Shown here piece after piece: positions 46,701 to 56,519 of a stretch of DNA of 64,000 bases. Within the stretch, counting starts at the first letter, position 1. Each line of letters opens with the position of its first letter. This stretch comes from Pseudomonas fluorescens. Its GTDB lineage: Bacteria; Pseudomonadota; Gammaproteobacteria; Pseudomonadales; Pseudomonadaceae. The stretch lies in contig NZ_CP012831.1 in assembly GCF_001307275.1 (NCBI RefSeq), positions 2,356,001 through 2,420,000 of the forward strand, written 5' to 3'. A program made the translations under genes and the position numbers. Under the pieces are notes generated by a model that saw only the letters and a list, made by a program, of their open reading frames with translations, did not search any database and was not told the DNA's origin.

Positions 46701-49348
46701 AAAAGGCCGATTACGCGCAAATCAGCTTCCAACCAACCGACGGCCAGGCGCTGGGCAATACCAGCACCGTGAAGATCGATATCACGCCGGTCGCCGACGC
46801 ACCGAGCCTCAACGTGGCTGGCAACAGCGTGACCTCCACCGGTCTGATCAAGGAAGTCTGGACCGGCCTGTCGGGCCTGGGCACCGATGGCAGCGGCGCG
46901 CCGTCCGGCACGCTCAAATCGGTGATCGATGCCGCCGGCACGCCAAACAGCAGCACCAACGTGACCAACGTACAGTCCGACAGCAACGTCAACCCGGGCA
47001 CCGCGTCGAAAACCTCGGGCCTGATCTTCCTCGAAGCCGGCAAGACCTACACCTTCAGCGGCACGGGCGATGACAGCCTGCTGGTGACCATTGGCGGCAA
47101 GGATGTGGCGGGCATTACCTGGGGCGCAGGCGGCAAGCTGAACGGTTCGTTCACGCCGACCACCAGCGGCTACTACACTCTGGACATCTACCACCACAAC
47201 CAGACCGGCCCGGGCAGCTACGACGTGAACCTGTCGGTCAACGGCAGCACACCCGTGGACCTGAGCAGTGCCGGCGTGCCGCTCTACACCGGCGTGACCG
47301 ACCTGGCGAACGCTGGCGTGACCGTCTCCGACCTGCACGGCAGCAACGGCGAAGGCTACTACGACGGCTTCAAGCTCAACGAAGGCGCCGAAGGCACCAG
47401 CGTGCACCTGTCGAAGATCACCACCGCCCTGACCGACACCGACGGCTCCGAAAGCCTGAGCGTGAAGATCGGCGGCATCCCGGAAGGCAGCGTGCTGAGC
47501 GACGGCGCGGGCCATACCGCGACCGTGGGCAGCAACGGCGAGGCCTCGGTCACCGGCTGGAACCTGGGCAGCCTGACCCTGACGCCACCGACCTACTACA
47601 ACGGCCAGTTCAACCTGACCGTGACGTCGACCTCTACCGAAGCCCTCGGCGGCTCGGCGGTCAGCACGGCGCAGATCCCGGTTACCGTCTACCCGGCGAC
47701 CTACAACGCGGTCACCGCCACGTCTGGCAGCGACAACGTCACCGGCACCGACAGCAACGACATCGTGGTCGCCGACATCGGCGGGCTGACCGTGGTGCCG
47801 GGGGTCAACTACAACATCGCCTTCATGGTCGACAGCTCTGGCAGCATGAGCGACTCGTCCATCGCAGCGGCCAAAGCCTCGCTGACCTCGGTGTTCAACA
47901 CCCTCAAGCAAAGCTTGGGCAGCAACTCCGGGACGGTGAACATCTTCCTGGCGGACTTCGACAGCCAGGTGAACAACACGGTCTCGGTCAACCTCAACGA
48001 CCCGAACGCCTTGACCCTGCTCAAGGGCGTACTCGACTCGATGGTGTCCGGCGGCGGTACCAACTATGAAGACGTGTTCAAGACCACGGCGAACTTCTTC
48101 AAGAGCACCGATGCCCTGAACAATACCGGGGCGAAGAACCTGACGTATTTCATTACCGACGGCAAGCCGACTTACTACCAGACCGGCGAACAGACCAATC
48201 CGACGCTTTACGGCACCGTCAAGCTCGATGATGTCTTGAGCGCAGCCAATTACAGCGTCGGCAAGTACTACACCCAGACGATCGACAGCACGCACAAGTA
48301 CACCATCTACGAAAACGGCGAGATGTACCTGTCGACCAAAAGCGGCAAGAAATGGACCGACAGTTATGTGGGCACGGTGCATGCCGAGGGCAATGGCACC
48401 TTTGAACTGTCGAACCAGGGCGGCACCGGCTATGGCGAATACTGGAACTATGTCGATTCAGCAGCGGGCTCGACCGACAGCTTCACGCTGCTCAAAGGCT
48501 TGAGCAGCGTGGAAGCCATTGGCCTGAACAGTGATGTGACCCTGAACGACCTCAAGCCCTACGATTCGGACTCGACACCACAGACCAACATCGACCCGAA
48601 CAACCTGGCCAACTCGATCATCGGCCACACCGAAGCGACCCTGCCGGGCGCCGATACGGTCAACGGTGGCGACGGCAATGACATCCTGTTCGGCGACCTG
48701 GTGAGCTTCAACGGCATCGCCGGCGAGGGCTACCAGGCCATCCAGGCTTTCGTCGCCCAGCAGAACGGCGTGGACGTCAGCAAGGTCACCACCAGCAACG
48801 TGCACCAGTACATCACCGAACACTACACCGCGTTCGATGTGTCCGGTGCCCACGATGGCAACGACACCCTGCTGGGCGGCGCCGGCAACGACATCATTTT
48901 CGGCCAGGGCGGCAACGACACGCTCAACGGTGGCAAGGGCAATGACATCCTGCTGGGTGGCACAGGTAACGACACGCTGATCGGCGGCCAGGGCAATGAC
49001 ACCCTGATCGGCGGCCTGGGGGGCGATACCTTTGTCTGGAAGTCCGGCGACACCGGCACCGACGTGATCAAGAACTTCAACGCCGGCGAAGGCGACCGGA
49101 TCGACCTGCGGGATCTGTTGCAGGGCGAAACCGGCAGCACCATCGACCACTTCCTGAAGATCAGCACGGTCGATGGCGTGTCGTCGCTGCAGGTCAGTAC
49201 CTCTGGCCAGTTCAATGGGGCCAACGGTGCCGCAGCGGCGCCGGACGTGACGATCAAGCTCGAAGGCAACAACTGGTCGAACGTGAACCTGAACTCGTTG
49301 ATCGCCGGCAGTGACCCGACCATCAAGGTCGATCACAACAACAGCTGA
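34763..49348 (+). CDS. lapA: LapA, giant RTX biofilm adhesin
   Basis: The product is 4861 aa. The N-terminal retention module ([40 protein letters not shown]) ends at TAAG sites at residues 107-110 and 112-115, the LapG cleavage motif. Then come one diverged and seven 100-aa repeats, twenty-five 106-aa repeats, a Calx-beta-like unit (~3623-3735), cadherin/VCBS-like domains, a PA14-like domain (~4030-4170), a vWFA domain with the MIDAS motif [12 protein letters not shown] (~4355), and RTX nonapeptides ([18 protein letters not shown] and others, ~4700-4760) before the C-terminal secretion signal. It anchors cells to surfaces until LapG cuts it. It is transcribed away from lapEBC. The composition is strongly Thr/Val/Asn biased. 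Confidence 0.97.
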   Translation: MSSVIAVVKSIVGQVFVVSPEGIRRVLIEGDRLNVGDQLDTGPAGAVTLELADGRTLDLGRDTQWSASAPDSSTDLAQATAQAAPSVEELQQAIAAGVDPTTALEATAAGATAAGTGGAAGGGHSFVVLDATAGSVDPTVGFPTEGLAAAAATDNNILGGDTTDTTTNAVLNATMTLSATPTLTEAGGVLVYTATVTQAPQTDLTVTLSNGSVIVIAAGQTTGSVNVPLAPNDTVYNDATQISVTVTGTTGGTGIAVTVPTTPAVTQITDTVDTTTITLSAGNTVNEGGQITYTATLTNPAQTPVTVTLSNGSVITIAAGQTTGTVNVDTPANDVYNNGSTVSATITGATGGNFENLVPSTTPAVTTITDSVDTTGLSLSASNTVTEGGQITYTATLTNPAQTPVTVTLSNGSVITIAAGQTTGTVNVETPANDVYNNGSTVSTTITGATGGNFENLVPSTAPAVTTITDSADTTGLTLTASNTITEGGSIVYTATLTNPAQTPVTVTLSNGAVINIAAGATTGTVAVETPANDVYNNGSTVSATITGATGGNFENLVPSTTPAVTTITDSVDTTGLTLSASNTITEGGSITYTATLTNAAQTPVTVTLSNGSVITIAAGQTTGTVNVETPANDVYNNGSTVSTTITGATGGNFESLVPSTTPAVTTITDSVDTTGLTLTASNTITEGGQITYTATLTNAAQTPVTVTLSNGSVITIAAGQTTGTVNVDTPANDVYNNGSTVSTTITGATGGNFENLVPSTAPAVTTITDSVNTTGLTLTASNTITEGGQITYTATLTNAAQTPVTVTLSNGSVITIAAGQTTGTVNVETPANDVYNNGSTVSTTITGATGGNFESLVPSTTPAVTTITDSVDTTGLTLTASNTITEGGQITYTATLTNAAQTPVTVTLSNGAVINIAAGATTGTVAVDTPANDVYNNGSTVSTTITGATGGNFENLVPSTAPAVTTITDSIDATTVTLTATPTVNENGTITYTATLTGADGKPVTAQNGPVTVTLESGKTITIAAGASSGVLDVAVGNDVYQGPTTVTESIASATGGNLEAIAPNTAPVSTIVSDVNDTTTVTLTATPTVNENGTITYTATLTGADGKPVTAQNGPVTVTLESGKTITIAAGASSGVLDVAVGNDVYQGPTTVTESIASASGGNLEAIAPNTAPVSTVVSDVNDTTTVTLTATPTVNENGTITYTATLTGADGKPVTAQNGPVTVTLDSGKTITIAAGASSGVLDVAVGNDVYQGPTTVTESIKDASGGNLEAIAPNTAPVSTIVSDVNDTTTVTLTATPTVNENGTITYTATLTGADGKPVTAQNGPVTVTLDSGKTITIPAGASSGVLDVAVGNDVYQGPTTVTESIKDASGGNLEAIAPNTAPVSTIVSDVNDTTMVTLTATPTVNENGTITYTATLTGADGKPVTAQNGPVTVTLESGKTITIAAGASSGVLDVAVGNDVYQGPTTVTESIASASGGNLEAIAPNTTPVSTIVSDVNDTTTVTLTATPTVNENGTITYTATLTGADGKPVTAQNGPVTVTLDSGKTITIAAGASSGVLDVAVGNDVYQGPTTVTESIASASGGNLEAIAPNTAPVSTIVSDVNDTTTVTLTATPTVNENGTITYTATLTGADGKPVTAQNGPVTVTLDSGKTITIAAGASSGVLDVAVGNDVYQGPTTVTESIASASGGNLEAIAPNTAPVSTIVSDVNDTTTVTLTATPTVNENGTITYTATLTGADGKPVTAQNGPVTVTLDSGKTITIAAGASSGVLDVAVGNDVYQGPTTVTESISTATGGNLEAIAPNTAPVSTVVSDVNDTTTVTLTATPTVNENGTITYTATLTGADGKPVTAQNGPVTVTLDSGKTITIAAGASSGVLDVAVGNDVYQGPTTVTESISTATGGNLEAIAPNTAPVSTIVSDVNDTTTVTLTATPTVNENGTITYTATLTGADGKPVTAQNGPVTVTLDSGKTITIAAGASSGVLDVAVGNDVYQGPTTVTESIASASGGNLEAIAPNTAPVSTIVSDVNDTTTVTLTATPTVNENGTITYTATLTGADGKPVTAQNGPVTVTLDSGKTITIAAGASSGVLDVAVDNDVYQGPTTVTESIASASGGNLEAIAPNTAPVSTVVSDVNDTTTVTLTATPTVNENGTITYTATLTGADGKPVTAQNGPVTVTLDSGKTITIAAGASSGVLDVAVGNDVYQGPTTVTESIASASGGNLEAIAPNTAPVSTVVSDVNDTTTVTLTATPTVNENGTITYTATLTGADGKPVTAQNGPVTVTLDSGKTITIAAGASSGVLDVAVGNDVYQGPTTVTESIASASGGNLEAIAPNTTPVSTIVSDVNDTTTVTLTATPTVNENGTITYTATLTGADGKPVTAQNGPVTVTLESGKTITIAAGASSGVLDVAVGNDVYQGPTTVTESIKDASGGNLEAIAPNTAPVNTVVSDVNDTTTVTLTATPTVNENGTITYTATLTGADGKPVTAQNGPVTVTLDSGKTITIAAGASSGVLDVAVGNDVYQGPTTVTESIASASGGNLEAIAPNTAPVSTVVSDVNDTTTVTLTATPTVNENGTITYTATLTGADGKPVTAQNGPVTVTLDSGKTITIAAGASSGVLDVAVGNDVYQGPTTVTESIASASGGNLEAIAPNTTPVSTIVSDVNDTTTVTLTATPTVNENGTITYTATLTGADGKPITAQNGPVTVTLDSGKTITIAAGASSGVLDVAVGNDVYQGPTTVTESIASASGGNLEAIAPNTSPVSTVVSDVNDTTTVTLTATPTVNENGTITYTATLTGADGKPVTAQNGPVTVTLESGKTITIAAGASSGVLDVAVGNDVYQGPTTVTESISTATGGNLEAIAPNTAPVSTVVSDVNDTTTVTLTATPTVNENGTITYTATLTGADGKPVTAQNGPVTVTLESGKTITIAAGASSGVLDVAVGNDVYQGPTTVTESISTATGGNLEAIAPNTAPVSTVVSDVNDTTTVTLTATPTVNENGTITYTATLTGADGKPVTAQNGPVTVTLESGKTITIAAGASSGVLDVAVGNDVYQGPTTVTESISTATGGNLEAIAPNTAPVSTIVSDVNDTTTVTLTATPTVNENGTITYTATLTGADGKPVTAQNGPVTVTLDSGKTITIAAGASSGVLDVAVGNDVYQGPTTVTESIASASGGNLEAIAPNTAPVSTVVSDVNDTTTVTLTATPTVNENGTITYTATLTGADGKPVTAQNGPVTVTLDSGKTITIAAGASSGVLDVAVGNDVYQGPTTVTESIASASGGNLEAIAPNTAPVSTVVSDVNDTTTVTLTATPTVNENGTITYTATLTGADGKPVTAQNGPVTVTLDSGKTITIAAGASSGVLDVAVGNDVYQGPTTVTESIASASGGNLEAIAPNTAPVSTVVSDVNDTTTVTLTATPTVNENGTITYTATLTGADGKPVTAQNGPVTVTLESGKTITIAAGASSGVLDVAVGNDVYQGPTTVTESIKGASGGNLEAITPNTAPVSTIVSDVNDTTTVTLTATPTVNENGTITYTATLTGADGKPVTAQNGPVTVTLDSGKTITIAAGASSGVLDVAAGNDVYTGAPSITETIKSASGGNLEAIAVDKTGASTAVGDTVDNTTVSISGSTSVTEGQTATYTVSLTNPAQTEVTVKIVYSGTAADGTDFTGVYTVKIPANATSATFNVATLDDKITEGTENFVVKIDSATGGNFEHLGVSGTNGSVSTSIIDNDAPPVLDLDANNSSGKTGADYQVTFTEGTTGPGVSIADTDLKITDPDSTMLTGATIVLTNRQPGDALNLGNSVNGISINANSTDGKVVLTLSGNATLADYMQQIKNISFINNSEDPSTVPRIITVTVTDGSNYSNTATTTVNVVGVNDAPVATGGAVTGTEDTSLVLGWSTFGISDVDSAAASQGVKITGLPGDGKLQYLDGATWKDVANNQTFTKADIDAGKLRFTPDANESGANGNPTGVGDQKADYAQISFQPTDGQALGNTSTVKIDITPVADAPSLNVAGNSVTSTGLIKEVWTGLSGLGTDGSGAPSGTLKSVIDAAGTPNSSTNVTNVQSDSNVNPGTASKTSGLIFLEAGKTYTFSGTGDDSLLVTIGGKDVAGITWGAGGKLNGSFTPTTSGYYTLDIYHHNQTGPGSYDVNLSVNGSTPVDLSSAGVPLYTGVTDLANAGVTVSDLHGSNGEGYYDGFKLNEGAEGTSVHLSKITTALTDTDGSESLSVKIGGIPEGSVLSDGAGHTATVGSNGEASVTGWNLGSLTLTPPTYYNGQFNLTVTSTSTEALGGSAVSTAQIPVTVYPATYNAVTATSGSDNVTGTDSNDIVVADIGGLTVVPGVNYNIAFMVDSSGSMSDSSIAAAKASLTSVFNTLKQSLGSNSGTVNIFLADFDSQVNNTVSVNLNDPNALTLLKGVLDSMVSGGGTNYEDVFKTTANFFKSTDALNNTGAKNLTYFITDGKPTYYQTGEQTNPTLYGTVKLDDVLSAANYSVGKYYTQTIDSTHKYTIYENGEMYLSTKSGKKWTDSYVGTVHAEGNGTFELSNQGGTGYGEYWNYVDSAAGSTDSFTLLKGLSSVEAIGLNSDVTLNDLKPYDSDSTPQTNIDPNNLANSIIGHTEATLPGADTVNGGDGNDILFGDLVSFNGIAGEGYQAIQAFVAQQNGVDVSKVTTSNVHQYITEHYTAFDVSGAHDGNDTLLGGAGNDIIFGQGGNDTLNGGKGNDILLGGTGNDTLIGGQGNDTLIGGLGGDTFVWKSGDTGTDVIKNFNAGEGDRIDLRDLLQGETGSTIDHFLKISTVDGVSSLQVSTSGQFNGANGAAAAPDVTIKLEGNNWSNVNLNSLIAGSDPTIKVDHNNS
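35579..37678 (+). repeat. Seven tandem 300-bp repeats in lapA
   Basis: There are exactly seven units of 300 bp (100 aa), each opening [15 protein letters not shown] and containing [20 protein letters not shown] and [21 protein letters not shown] related but diverged unit precedes at about 35286-35578. DNA identity between units is high, with long identical blocks, which suggests recent duplication or gene conversion. Confidence 0.92.
37679..45628 (+). repeat. Twenty-five tandem 318-bp repeats in lapA
   Basis: The block is 7950 bp, exactly 25 x 318. Units read [20 protein letters not shown] ... [18 protein letters not shown] ... [16 protein letters not shown] ... [20 protein letters not shown]. 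Variation is restricted to a few positions: LESGK/LDSGK, a small set of sequences after TESI (IASASGG, IKDASGG, ISTATGG), and IVSD/VVSD. The last unit ([23 protein letters not shown]) is diverged. Confidence 0.95.
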
Positions 49349-49361
49349 ACCTGACACAAAA

Positions 49362-49395
49362 CCCGTGGCGAGGGAGCAAGCTCCCTCGCCACGGG
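49362..49395. terminator. Perfect 16-bp hairpin after lapA (REP-derived)
   Basis: CCCGTGGCGAGGGAGC, AA loop, GCTCCCTCGCCACGGG: a fully paired 16-bp stem starting 14 bp after the lapA stop. It is a collapsed form of the GTGGCGAGGGAGCTTGCTCC REP. There is no T-tract, so it may act as a 3' stabiliser or terminator rather than a classic intrinsic terminator. Confidence 0.65.
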
Positions 49396-49469
49396 ATAAG
49401 TGTTCATACTCCCCCACAGTTGGCCTATGCTGCCCAGCATGACGCCGCTTCATACATGAGGGATGCCCG

Positions 49470-49808
49470 ATGTTTTATGTGCAACGCGATGCACAAGGCC
49501 TGCTGGTGCGCGTAGAAGCCACCGCTTATGCCGAAGCCACCGAGACCTTGCCGGCCGACAGCCACGAGATCCAGGACTGGTTCGCCAACCAGGCGGTGGA
49601 AAACAGCCTCAAGCAGCTCAAGCAGAGCGACCTGGAAATGATCCGGGTACTCGATGACTTGATCCAGGTGCTGACCAGCAAAGGCGTCATCCGCGTCACC
49701 GACCTGCCAGCAGCGGCCCAGGCCAAGCTGATGGACCGCACCCAGGCCCGGGAAGCCTTGGGCGGGTTGAGCCGGTTGATCGACGATGATGAGAAGGGGT
49801 TGATCTAG
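49470..49808 (+). CDS. Conserved 112-aa protein between lapA and lapD
   Basis: The product (MFYVQRDAQGLLVRVEATAY ... EIQDWFANQAVENSLKQLKQ ... MIRVLDDLIQVLTSKGVIRV ... AREALGGLSRLIDDDEKGLI) is small, acidic, soluble and largely helical. It belongs to a conserved Pseudomonas family sometimes labelled tryptophan synthase beta-like, although it has none of that enzyme's motifs. In P. fluorescens Pf0-1 a gene of this type also sits between lapA and lapD, so synteny is conserved. A role in the Lap pathway is unproven. Confidence 0.8.
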   Translation: MFYVQRDAQGLLVRVEATAYAEATETLPADSHEIQDWFANQAVENSLKQLKQSDLEMIRVLDDLIQVLTSKGVIRVTDLPAAAQAKLMDRTQAREALGGLSRLIDDDEKGLI

Positions 49809-49830
49809 CCTCAAATGACACAACCCGATC

Positions 49831-50200
49831 CCTGTGGGAGCCGAGCTTGCTCGCGATGGCGGTGGGTCTGCTTGCATCAATGCTGAATGTGCCGCCGTCT
49901 TCGCGAGCAAGCCCGCTCCCACATAGGTTTTTGGTCGATTACAAGATCAGCGTCCACCGCCGAGCCCTGTGGGAGCCGAGCTTGCTCGCGATGGCGGTGG
50001 GTCTGCTTGCATCAATGCTGAATGTGCCGCCGTCTTCGCGAGCAAGCCCGCTCCCACATAGGTTTTTGGTCGATTACAAGATCAGCGTCCACCGCCGAGC
50101 CCCGTGGGAGCCGAGCTTGCTCGCGATGGCGGTGGGTCTGCTTGCATCAATGCTGAATGTACCGCCGCCTTCGCGAGCAAGCCCGCTCCCACAGGGGAAA
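49831..50200. repeat. Tandem array of a 135-bp REPIN-containing unit (about 2.8 copies)
   Basis: The unit starts at 49831, 49966 and 50101, exactly 135 bp apart. Each has GTGGGAGCCGAGCTTGCTCG, a short loop, CGCGAGCAAGCCCGCTCCCAC, then TAGGTTTTTGGTCGATTACA spacer sequence. The first two units are nearly identical; the third lacks the spacer end. The long open frames across it are an artefact of the repeat. Confidence 0.9.
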
Positions 50201-50530
50201 CGCGGTCCCCATCAAGAACCAGGTCGGCTATAAGGCCGCCTCGCGGTGGACGTTGATCTCGGCGCCCCGTTAACCACGCTGGCCGAACGCAGGCATTGCG
50301 CAGTGGGCATCCCGGCATGGATGCCGGGATAGCCGCGCTGGGCCATGGATGGCCCTTCGCGGCGGGCCCACGGAGCAATGCCGGAGTGAGGGCACACCGA
50401 GCCTAAGCGAGGTGCCGAGTGGTGGGGCATAAAGCGTTTTGCTTACTTTTGCGCTTCTCAAAAGTGAGCCGCCGTAAGGGCGGAACCATAAGTCGCCGTT
50501 ACGAAAAGAACGGATATGTACTCGGTCAAC
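50201..50530. repeat. Recurrent Pseudomonas intergenic element (noncoding)
   Basis: The segment carries the inverted repeat GCATCCCGGCATGGATGCCGGGAT (50309-50332) and the strings AAAGCGTTTTGCTTACTTTTG and AAAGTGAGCCGCCGTAAGGG, ending AAAACGGATATGTACTCGGTCAACA-like near 50505-50530. From memory this string set recurs in many Pseudomonas intergenic regions. No coding frame is credible. The origin (MITE-like or other) is unknown. Confidence 0.55.
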
Positions 50531-50570
50531 AACATCCAGGCCGGCTACCAGGCCACCTCGTCAACAAACC

Positions 50571-52517
50571 TCACCCCCAACGCCGAGGCTCCCCAACCAA
50601 CTGCCCCTGCACCCCAAACAACCCCATCTCCCGAATCACCGCCAACTCCCCCTCCGTCTCCACCCGCTCGGCAATCAACGGCAAATCAATACTGTGGGCC
50701 GCACGCTGAATAGCCTCGATGAACAAACGCTTGTCACTTTCCTGATCAATGGCGCGGATATAACTGCCATCGATTTTCAAGTAAGCCAACCCCAGCCGCG
50801 ACAAGTTGCCGATCATGCTGAAGCGCCCACCAAAACGCTGCAGGCTCAAGGAGAAACCAAGTTCGCGCAAACGCCGGGTCAACTGCTCCAGCACGGCCTG
50901 CTCCGGCAATTGCTCTTCACCAATCTCCAGGGTCAAGCGCGACCCAAGGTTGGAATGGGCCCGCAGGATCTCAAAGATCTTGTTCAGCGCCTGAGGATCG
51001 GCCAAGGTCGCCGAAGACAGGTTCAACGCCAGGGACTGTTCATGCCCGGCCATTTGCCTGAGCACTTGCTCGAGCATCAAACGGTCCAGGCGTGCGGTCC
51101 AGCCGAAACGCTCCAGCCAGGGCAGGAAACGCCCGGCGGGGATGGTCTGGCCCTGCTCGTCCAACAGCCGCGACAACACTTTGTAATGCAGCACCACCTG
51201 GGTGTCCTGGGCGGCCACCACCGGCTGGAAGTACAGCTCGAAGCGCTGATGACTCAACGCCTGGTCGAGCAAGGTGTGCCAGGCATGGTGATCGTCGCCG
51301 ACACTGGCCGCCAGGCTGTGATCCAGGCAGGCCCAGCCGGGTTCACCCTGGCTTTCGGCCTGGGCCAGGGCCTGGTCGGCAAGCTGGAGCACCGCTTGCG
51401 GCGAGTCGCCGTGGACAAACGGCGCCAACCCGATAGAGGCCACCGAAGCCACGTCAGTTGCGCCAGTGGCATGCAGGCTCGCCAGGGCTGCTTCGAGGTT
51501 CTGTGCCAGTTGCAGCGCCTCCTCGCGCACCAGCCCGGGAGCCAGCACCGCGAACTCGCCGCCGCGAATACGCGTGACCAGGTTGAGGGTTTCCGGGTAG
51601 CGGGCGCACTCACGCTGCAATTGCTCACCCACCGCTATCAACAACTGGTCAGTGCGCTGCCCGCCCAACCGCTGGTTCAAACCGGCCAGGTCCTTGACCC
51701 GCAGCAACAGCAGATAACCGGAACTGGCCTGCTCCGGGTTACTCACCCGGGCATTGAGCTGCATTTCGAAATAGCGCCGGTTGGCCAGGCCCGTGAGGGT
51801 GTCCTGGTAGGACTCGACCCGCAGTTTCTCGCTACGCTCGGCCTGCTCCTGGAACAGCGCCTTGAGCTTCTCGACCATCTGGTTCATCGCCTGCACCACC
51901 CGCCGCAACTCAGGCGTACGGGGCAACTCCGGCAGGCTCAGGAACTCACGTCGGGCAATGGCATGGGACTGATGCACCATGTAGTCCAGCGGCTTGAGCT
52001 GGCGACGCAGCAGCAAGGCCCCCAGCACCGCGCTCACGGCGCCACACAGCAACAGCCAACCCAGGCTGCCCAACGCGCTCTGCCACAGCTTGGCGAGGGC
52101 AAACATCGGGTGGCTGATCACTTCGACCCGCGCCGCCTGCTCCCAGCCGCGACTGACGATGGCGTCGCCACCGGCCGGTTCCAGGCCGATCAGCTTGACG
52201 AACCATTGCGGCACGCTGCCAGCGTCCGGCGTGCCGGTGCGCTCGACCAGGGTCTTGTCGGTGGCCACGTCGACCACGCGGATGCTGGCGTAGTAGCCGC
52301 TGTCGAAGATCGAACTGACCATCAGTTCCACCATCGCCGGATCGTCGATGTTCGGCGTCAGCGAGAGCGCCAGCGCCGTGGCCGCGTCCTGGGCATGGGA
52401 GCGCAACTGGTTGACGTACTGGGCCCGCGAGCTCTCCAGGCTGACCATGAAGCTGCCGCTGAAGGCAACCACCAGGAACAGACAGATAGCGATCAACAGC
52501 TGTTTGAACAAGGACAT
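50571..52517 (-). CDS. lapD: LapD, inner membrane c-di-GMP receptor controlling LapG
   Basis: The product is 648 aa. TM1 is ~7-25, and the periplasmic output domain (~26-150) contains Trp125 (SRGWEQAAR), which in known LapD binds LapG. TM2 is ~152-170, followed by HAMP and a degenerate GGDEF domain (RIRGGEFAVLAPG, 316-328) and degenerate EAL domain (YKVLSR in place of EALLR, 445-450). Both enzymatic sites are broken, as expected of a c-di-GMP receptor rather than an enzyme. When c-di-GMP is high, LapD sequesters LapG and LapA stays at the surface. It lies 14 bp downstream of lapG on the same strand. Confidence 0.96.
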   Translation of the reverse strand: MSLFKQLLIAICLFLVVAFSGSFMVSLESSRAQYVNQLRSHAQDAATALALSLTPNIDDPAMVELMVSSIFDSGYYASIRVVDVATDKTLVERTGTPDAGSVPQWFVKLIGLEPAGGDAIVSRGWEQAARVEVISHPMFALAKLWQSALGSLGWLLLCGAVSAVLGALLLRRQLKPLDYMVHQSHAIARREFLSLPELPRTPELRRVVQAMNQMVEKLKALFQEQAERSEKLRVESYQDTLTGLANRRYFEMQLNARVSNPEQASSGYLLLLRVKDLAGLNQRLGGQRTDQLLIAVGEQLQRECARYPETLNLVTRIRGGEFAVLAPGLVREEALQLAQNLEAALASLHATGATDVASVASIGLAPFVHGDSPQAVLQLADQALAQAESQGEPGWACLDHSLAASVGDDHHAWHTLLDQALSHQRFELYFQPVVAAQDTQVVLHYKVLSRLLDEQGQTIPAGRFLPWLERFGWTARLDRLMLEQVLRQMAGHEQSLALNLSSATLADPQALNKIFEILRAHSNLGSRLTLEIGEEQLPEQAVLEQLTRRLRELGFSLSLQRFGGRFSMIGNLSRLGLAYLKIDGSYIRAIDQESDKRLFIEAIQRAAHSIDLPLIAERVETEGELAVIREMGLFGVQGQLVGEPRRWG

Positions 52518-52531
52518 CTGAGCGCGCGCTC

Positions 52532-53224
52532 CTAGTTAGTCGTCTCGACCGGAAAACCTTCGGCCTGCATTTTTTTCAACACATCCTGCCACCGGGACAG
52601 GCGCTTGGTGTCACCCACTTTCTTGTTGCCCTTGGCGCCCGGCAGCCACAGCCCTTCGGCATTGAAAGAGTAGACCGGGAGCAAGTCGGTTCGCTGGCTG
52701 GCCGGCAGGATCCCGTCGATCAGGCTGTCGAGTACCAGCGGCATCGCCTCGGGGGTGGCGTAATAGGTGAGCACCATGTGGGCACGGTTCTGCCGCAAGG
52801 CCTTGACGTAGGTGATGCGCAGCTTGTCACTGGACACCCCGAGATGGCGCAGGCTGAAATACTTGGCGATGGCGTAGTCTTCACAATCGCCGGCGCCCTT
52901 CCACAGGGCCTGGATCGGCGTTTCCCAATAGTCGACTTCACGCCACAGGTCGATGTCTTCCACGTAGCGCACCTGTTTGTTGAAAAACAGGTTCACCACC
53001 TTGAGCTGTTCCAGTTCCGGGATCTGTTTCTGGGTCGCCAGCAATTGCTGCCACGCGTCGATCCGTTGCTGTCCTTCCCCCAGCGGACCATATAACGCTT
53101 GCGCCCGCCGGCTGATCTGCGCAAAGTCCCAGTCGGCCTGCAGGCCGCCCAGCATCAGGCCGGCCAGCAACAATGCCGAACACAGCCAGCGCAAGGACCT
53201 GAGGACAGGGAACGGTGCAGCCAA
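52532..53224 (-). CDS. lapG: LapG, periplasmic cysteine protease that cleaves LapA
   Basis: The product is 230 aa. A signal anchor or peptide (LRWLCSALLLAGLMLGGLQA) is followed by a transglutaminase-like cysteine peptidase: Cys114 in GAGDCEDYAIAKYF, His149 in NRAHMVLTYYA and an Asp in LVLDSLIDG. Acidic residues near the Cys (DCED) fit the known calcium-dependent activity. It cuts LapA after the retention module at TAAG. The predicted start is a TTG at 53224 and is uncertain. lapG and lapD form an operon. Confidence 0.95.
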   Translation of the reverse strand: MAAPFPVLRSLRWLCSALLLAGLMLGGLQADWDFAQISRRAQALYGPLGEGQQRIDAWQQLLATQKQIPELEQLKVVNLFFNKQVRYVEDIDLWREVDYWETPIQALWKGAGDCEDYAIAKYFSLRHLGVSSDKLRITYVKALRQNRAHMVLTYYATPEAMPLVLDSLIDGILPASQRTDLLPVYSFNAEGLWLPGAKGNKKVGDTKRLSRWQDVLKKMQAEGFPVETTN

Positions 53225-53426
53225 GGGAAATACGTCCGAAAAGGGTCGTTGGAAATTCGTTGGATGGTGACGCCTGGCCCACTAAAAGACAATGGCAAGG
53301 TGCAATCACCGCAGGCAGACTAAACTTTAGTTCAGGAACCTCCGGACGAGAGACTTTGACGGCTCGCCAACCTGTGACTAACGTGAGCCTGGATCCAATT
53401 TTTACTACCAATCAGGGTGCGTTGTC
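53225..53426. promoter_or_regulatory. Divergent lapG-gntR intergenic region
   Basis: About 200 bp between lapG (minus) and the GntR gene (plus). It must contain both promoters. No clear operator palindrome was identified. Confidence 0.4.
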
Positions 53427-54119
53427 GTGACACAGAAGCCCAAACCGCTTAGCACTATCCAGATCAACGGTCCCATTCCCGCTGACCAGGCACGCTCGAT
53501 CATCGAAGAGTCTCTGCGCGAGGCCATCCTTGATGGACGCTTGCCTTGCGGTACCGCCCTGCGCCAGCAGGAGCTGGCCGACCTGTTCGGCGTGAGCCGC
53601 ATGCCGGTGCGCGAGGCGTTGCGCCAGCTCGAAGCGCAGTCGCTGCTCAATGTGGTTCAGCACAAGGGCGCCGTCGTGGCGCCGTTGATCACCAACAATG
53701 CGGTAGAAACCTACGCCCTGCGTTCGGTCCTGGAGTCTTTCGCCTTGCGCCTGTCCATCCCCTTGCTCGATGACAGCGACCTGGAACTGGCCGCCCAATA
53801 CATCGAACAACTGGAAACGGAAACCGAGCACGCCGAGATCGGCAAGCTCAACCGGCTGTTCCACATGTCGCTTTATCACAAGGCACCCAACGGCAAGCTG
53901 CTGGACCTGATCGAGCGCGAGCTCAATGAAGAAGAGCGCTTCCTGCGCTTTCATCTGTCGTCCATGGGCCTGGGCAAGTTGAGCCAGGACGATCATCGCG
54001 CGCTGCTCGAGGCCGCACGGGCCAAAGACATCGATAACGCGATCGTGTTGCTGGAACTGCACCTGGAAAAAGCCTCTGTCACCATGCGCCGGTACTTGGA
54101 ACAGTCGTCGAAGCTGTGA
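53427..54119 (+). CDS. GntR-family (FadR/FCD subfamily) transcriptional regulator
   Basis: The product is 230 aa from a GTG. The N-terminal winged helix (~20-90) has the GntR pattern: LREAILDGRLPCGTALRQQE, LADLFGVSRMPVREALRQLE, LLNVVQHKGAVVAPL. The C-terminal ~140 residues are an all-helical FCD ligand-binding domain, with His in NRLFHMSLYHKAPNGKLL and DHRALLEAARAKD, which could hold a metal. Such regulators usually control neighbouring catabolic or biosynthetic genes. The nearest targets are mgoBCAD 0.7 kb downstream or lapGD upstream, but no link is shown by sequence. Confidence 0.92.
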   Translation: MTQKPKPLSTIQINGPIPADQARSIIEESLREAILDGRLPCGTALRQQELADLFGVSRMPVREALRQLEAQSLLNVVQHKGAVVAPLITNNAVETYALRSVLESFALRLSIPLLDDSDLELAAQYIEQLETETEHAEIGKLNRLFHMSLYHKAPNGKLLDLIERELNEEERFLRFHLSSMGLGKLSQDDHRALLEAARAKDIDNAIVLLELHLEKASVTMRRYLEQSSKL

Positions 54120-54803
54120 TCCCACGTCGGCGCTCCGTCCGGCGTAAAAATTTCTTACATATCCTTCCGACTCATTTGTCGCCAGCGCGGCGCGGCCTGG
54201 CCGTGGCCGCGGCTCGTCGCCCCATCAGTTCAATGGCACTGCCATCGATTTGGGCTCACTCTTGCGCTTGTCGATTCAAAACAGACCTGAAGAAGTCAAC
54301 GCCTGGCTGAGGCCAGGCGAATCGAAGCCAATACGCAAGGAGCGTCGTCCAACCGGCGGGATGATCGGATGTCCGACCGACGTCCTGCCCATAACATAAA
54401 ACTTCCTTATTCCCCGATCCCTGAAGTGCTCCGAGTGAGGCATTCACTCGAACTATTCGATTCTGATACTCCTAAATCGGAAGGAGCTTCTTCGCCTCAA
54501 TAAAACTTATATTAAAAGTTTTAAAAGCCCTCTTCGCGCCCAATAAAACAACCACTTTAAATAATTAAAAAAGTACTTGCCGCTTACTTGTTCCGTGTAT
54601 TAGTTTTTTATTCGCCGCGTTACTGGCGGTCCTTCCAACTTGCTAAAACCCAAGCAAACCAGGGCATCGCAAGCCGGAAGCACGATTAAAAGAGAATACC
54701 TAAGCCACTTTGGCAATTCATGGATTTCGGTTCAGGCACCCGCTCGTCTTCACTAACTAACGAGCCACCTTCCGGACAAAAAATCATTGATGAGGACGTT
54801 CCA
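54120..54803. promoter_or_regulatory. Long AT-rich upstream region of the mgo operon
   Basis: 684 bp without a credible gene. It includes a 7-bp inverted repeat, CGAGTGA-GGCAT-TCACTCG (54432-54450), and a markedly AT-rich tract at about 54490-54615. The base composition differs from the coding flanks. It should hold the mgoBCAD promoter and a long 5' leader. A GGA-bearing hairpin candidate (AAGCCGGAAGC, ~54670) could interest RsmA-type regulators, but this is tentative. Confidence 0.5.
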
Positions 54804-55580
54804 ATGCAGCCATCCAAAGAACAACTATCTCTCAAAAAACACGAACTTGGCCAACACCCGGTTTTTTCCGAGATTACATCAATCGATCTGTTGCGCCGTT
54901 TTATGGAAAGCCATGTCTTTGCCGTCTGGGACTTCATGTCGCTGACCAAGCGACTGCAACGCGAACTCACCTGTGTCCACCTGCCCTGGCTGCCGCCGGC
55001 CGACCCTCACGCGGCCCGCTTGATCAATGAGATCGTGCTGGGGGAAGAGTCGGATGACCGCCCGGGTGCCGGCTATTGCAGCCATTTCGAACTGTACCTG
55101 GACGCCATGCGGGAAATCGGCGCCGATACCCGCGCCATCGAGCAGTTCATCACCCTGCAGCAGGAAGGCGTCAGCCCCGAGACCGCGCTGGACAGTGTCG
55201 AGGTCGAACCGGCGGCGGCGCGGTTCGTCCGCCAGACCTTGCACACCGCCCTGCACGCCCCGGCCCACAGCGTGGCCGCCGCCTTCGTGCATGGTCGCGA
55301 GAGTGTCATCCCGCAGATGTTCCAGCGCATGTTGGACGCCTGGGGCATTGGCCTGGATCAGGCACCGACCTTTCGTTACTACCTGCAACGGCACATCGAA
55401 GTCGATTCCGAAGACCACGGGCCGGCGGCAGAAAAACTGTTGGCACGCCTGATCGATGGCGACCCGCAGCGCGAAACCGAAGTCCTGGCCGCCGCACTCG
55501 CCGCCGTCCACAGCCGTACCGCCTTGTGGGACGGCCTGCGCCAGAGCATGACCCAACCGGTTGCGCAGGTGATGCCATGA
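54804..55580 (+). CDS. mgoB: MgoB/PvfA, DUF3050 haem-oxygenase-like protein
   Basis: The product is 258 aa from the ATG at 54804, with GAGG eight bases upstream; the frame extends to 54720 but that start has no good RBS. It is an all-helical DUF3050 protein. Candidate metal ligands lie in [39 protein letters not shown] and [20 protein letters not shown]. Proteins of this fold are now known as haem-oxygenase-like diiron or mononuclear oxidases. In mgoBCAD/pvfABCD it takes part in making the diazeniumdiolate signal (leudiazen type, established for P. syringae and relatives). It is the first gene; its stop overlaps the next start (ATGA). Confidence 0.9.
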   Translation: MQPSKEQLSLKKHELGQHPVFSEITSIDLLRRFMESHVFAVWDFMSLTKRLQRELTCVHLPWLPPADPHAARLINEIVLGEESDDRPGAGYCSHFELYLDAMREIGADTRAIEQFITLQQEGVSPETALDSVEVEPAAARFVRQTLHTALHAPAHSVAAAFVHGRESVIPQMFQRMLDAWGIGLDQAPTFRYYLQRHIEVDSEDHGPAAEKLLARLIDGDPQRETEVLAAALAAVHSRTALWDGLRQSMTQPVAQVMP

Positions 55581-56509
55581 ACGCCATCCCCTACCAATCC
55601 TTCGCCGACGCCTGGGAGAGCCGCGCCACGATCCGTACTCGGCCACGGCGCCGGGTCGAAGACGACGACAAGCTGATCTTCCCCATGAGCCGCCAACCGC
55701 TGGTGCACAGCCAGACCTTCCTCAGCCACTGTGCGCAACTGCGCGACTTTGTGCTGGTGCAGAGCCTCTACAAGTTCATCAACGACGTGGTGATTTTCGA
55801 GACCGAACTGGTGGACCACACCGCCCGGCGCATCGCCAAGAACCGCTTCGGCATCGAATTCCCGTTCGCCTGCCGCTACGACGCGATGACCGTGGTGGTG
55901 GACGAGGATTACCACGCGCTGGTGGCGATGGACTTCATGCAGCAGACCATCGACATGACCGGCATCGATCCCATCCCGTTGCCGGGGCAGATCGAACTCA
56001 GCCGCGCCATACCGGCGACCCTGGCCCGAGCGCCGGAGCATTTGCTCAGCGCCGTGGAGCTGATCTGCATCGCCATTGCCGAGAACACCGTGACCAACGA
56101 AGTGGCCGCCTTCGCCCGGGACGATTCGGTCAAGGCCTCGATCAAGGGGTTGATGGCCGATCACTTGCTCGACGAGGGCCGGCACTCCGGTTTCTGGACG
56201 CGACTGGTACAGATCTACTGGCGCACCGCACCCGAAGAGGATCGCGCGGCGATCGCACACTTGATGCCCGGTTTCATCGCTCAGTACCTGGCGAGCGACC
56301 TGCAACAAGCGTTCGACTTCGAGCTGATCGCGCACCTGCCCGTCGACGAATCGGTACGCCAGTCGTTGCGTGAAGACGCCAGTGCGCTGGCGTACCCCAT
56401 CAATCGCTTTCACCCGTTGGTGGGCAACATCACGCGCTTTTTCCGCGGCAGCTCGATGCTCGCGTCCCCCTGCGTACGCGACGCCCTTGCCGATTACCTG
56501 ACCCCATGA
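55577..56509 (+). CDS. mgoC: MgoC/PvfB, AurF-like diiron N-oxygenase
   Basis: The product is 310 aa. The diiron ligands match AurF: E75 region ([15 protein letters not shown]), DEDYH at 109-113, [10 protein letters not shown] near 170-175 and DEGRH at 199-203. Thus both DExxH motifs are present and the enzyme should be active. AurF-type enzymes oxidise amines to hydroxylamines or nitroso groups. In this pathway it would act on an amino acid-derived nitrogen during N-N bond formation of the diazeniumdiolate. Its start overlaps mgoB by 4 bp, and mgoA starts 10 bp after its stop. Confidence 0.93.
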   Translation: MNAIPYQSFADAWESRATIRTRPRRRVEDDDKLIFPMSRQPLVHSQTFLSHCAQLRDFVLVQSLYKFINDVVIFETELVDHTARRIAKNRFGIEFPFACRYDAMTVVVDEDYHALVAMDFMQQTIDMTGIDPIPLPGQIELSRAIPATLARAPEHLLSAVELICIAIAENTVTNEVAAFARDDSVKASIKGLMADHLLDEGRHSGFWTRLVQIYWRTAPEEDRAAIAHLMPGFIAQYLASDLQQAFDFELIAHLPVDESVRQSLREDASALAYPINRFHPLVGNITRFFRGSSMLASPCVRDALADYLTP

Positions 56510-56519
56510 GGACCTTTCG

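Noticed and set aside
36899..48382. Very long minus-strand open frames (up to 1814 codons) opposite lapA
   Set aside because: They are Gly/Asp/Val/Arg-rich antisense shadows caused by the biased codon use of the Thr/Val-rich repeats. They repeat with the 300/318-bp period and have no independent domain or RBS.
49831..50200. Possible CRISPR array
   Set aside because: The repeat unit is 135 bp with near-identical spacers and REP palindromes. There are no unique spacers and no cas genes.
49847..50233. 128-codon frame across the tandem REP array
   Set aside because: It is made entirely of REP sequence and spacer repeated three times; there is no RBS and no protein family.
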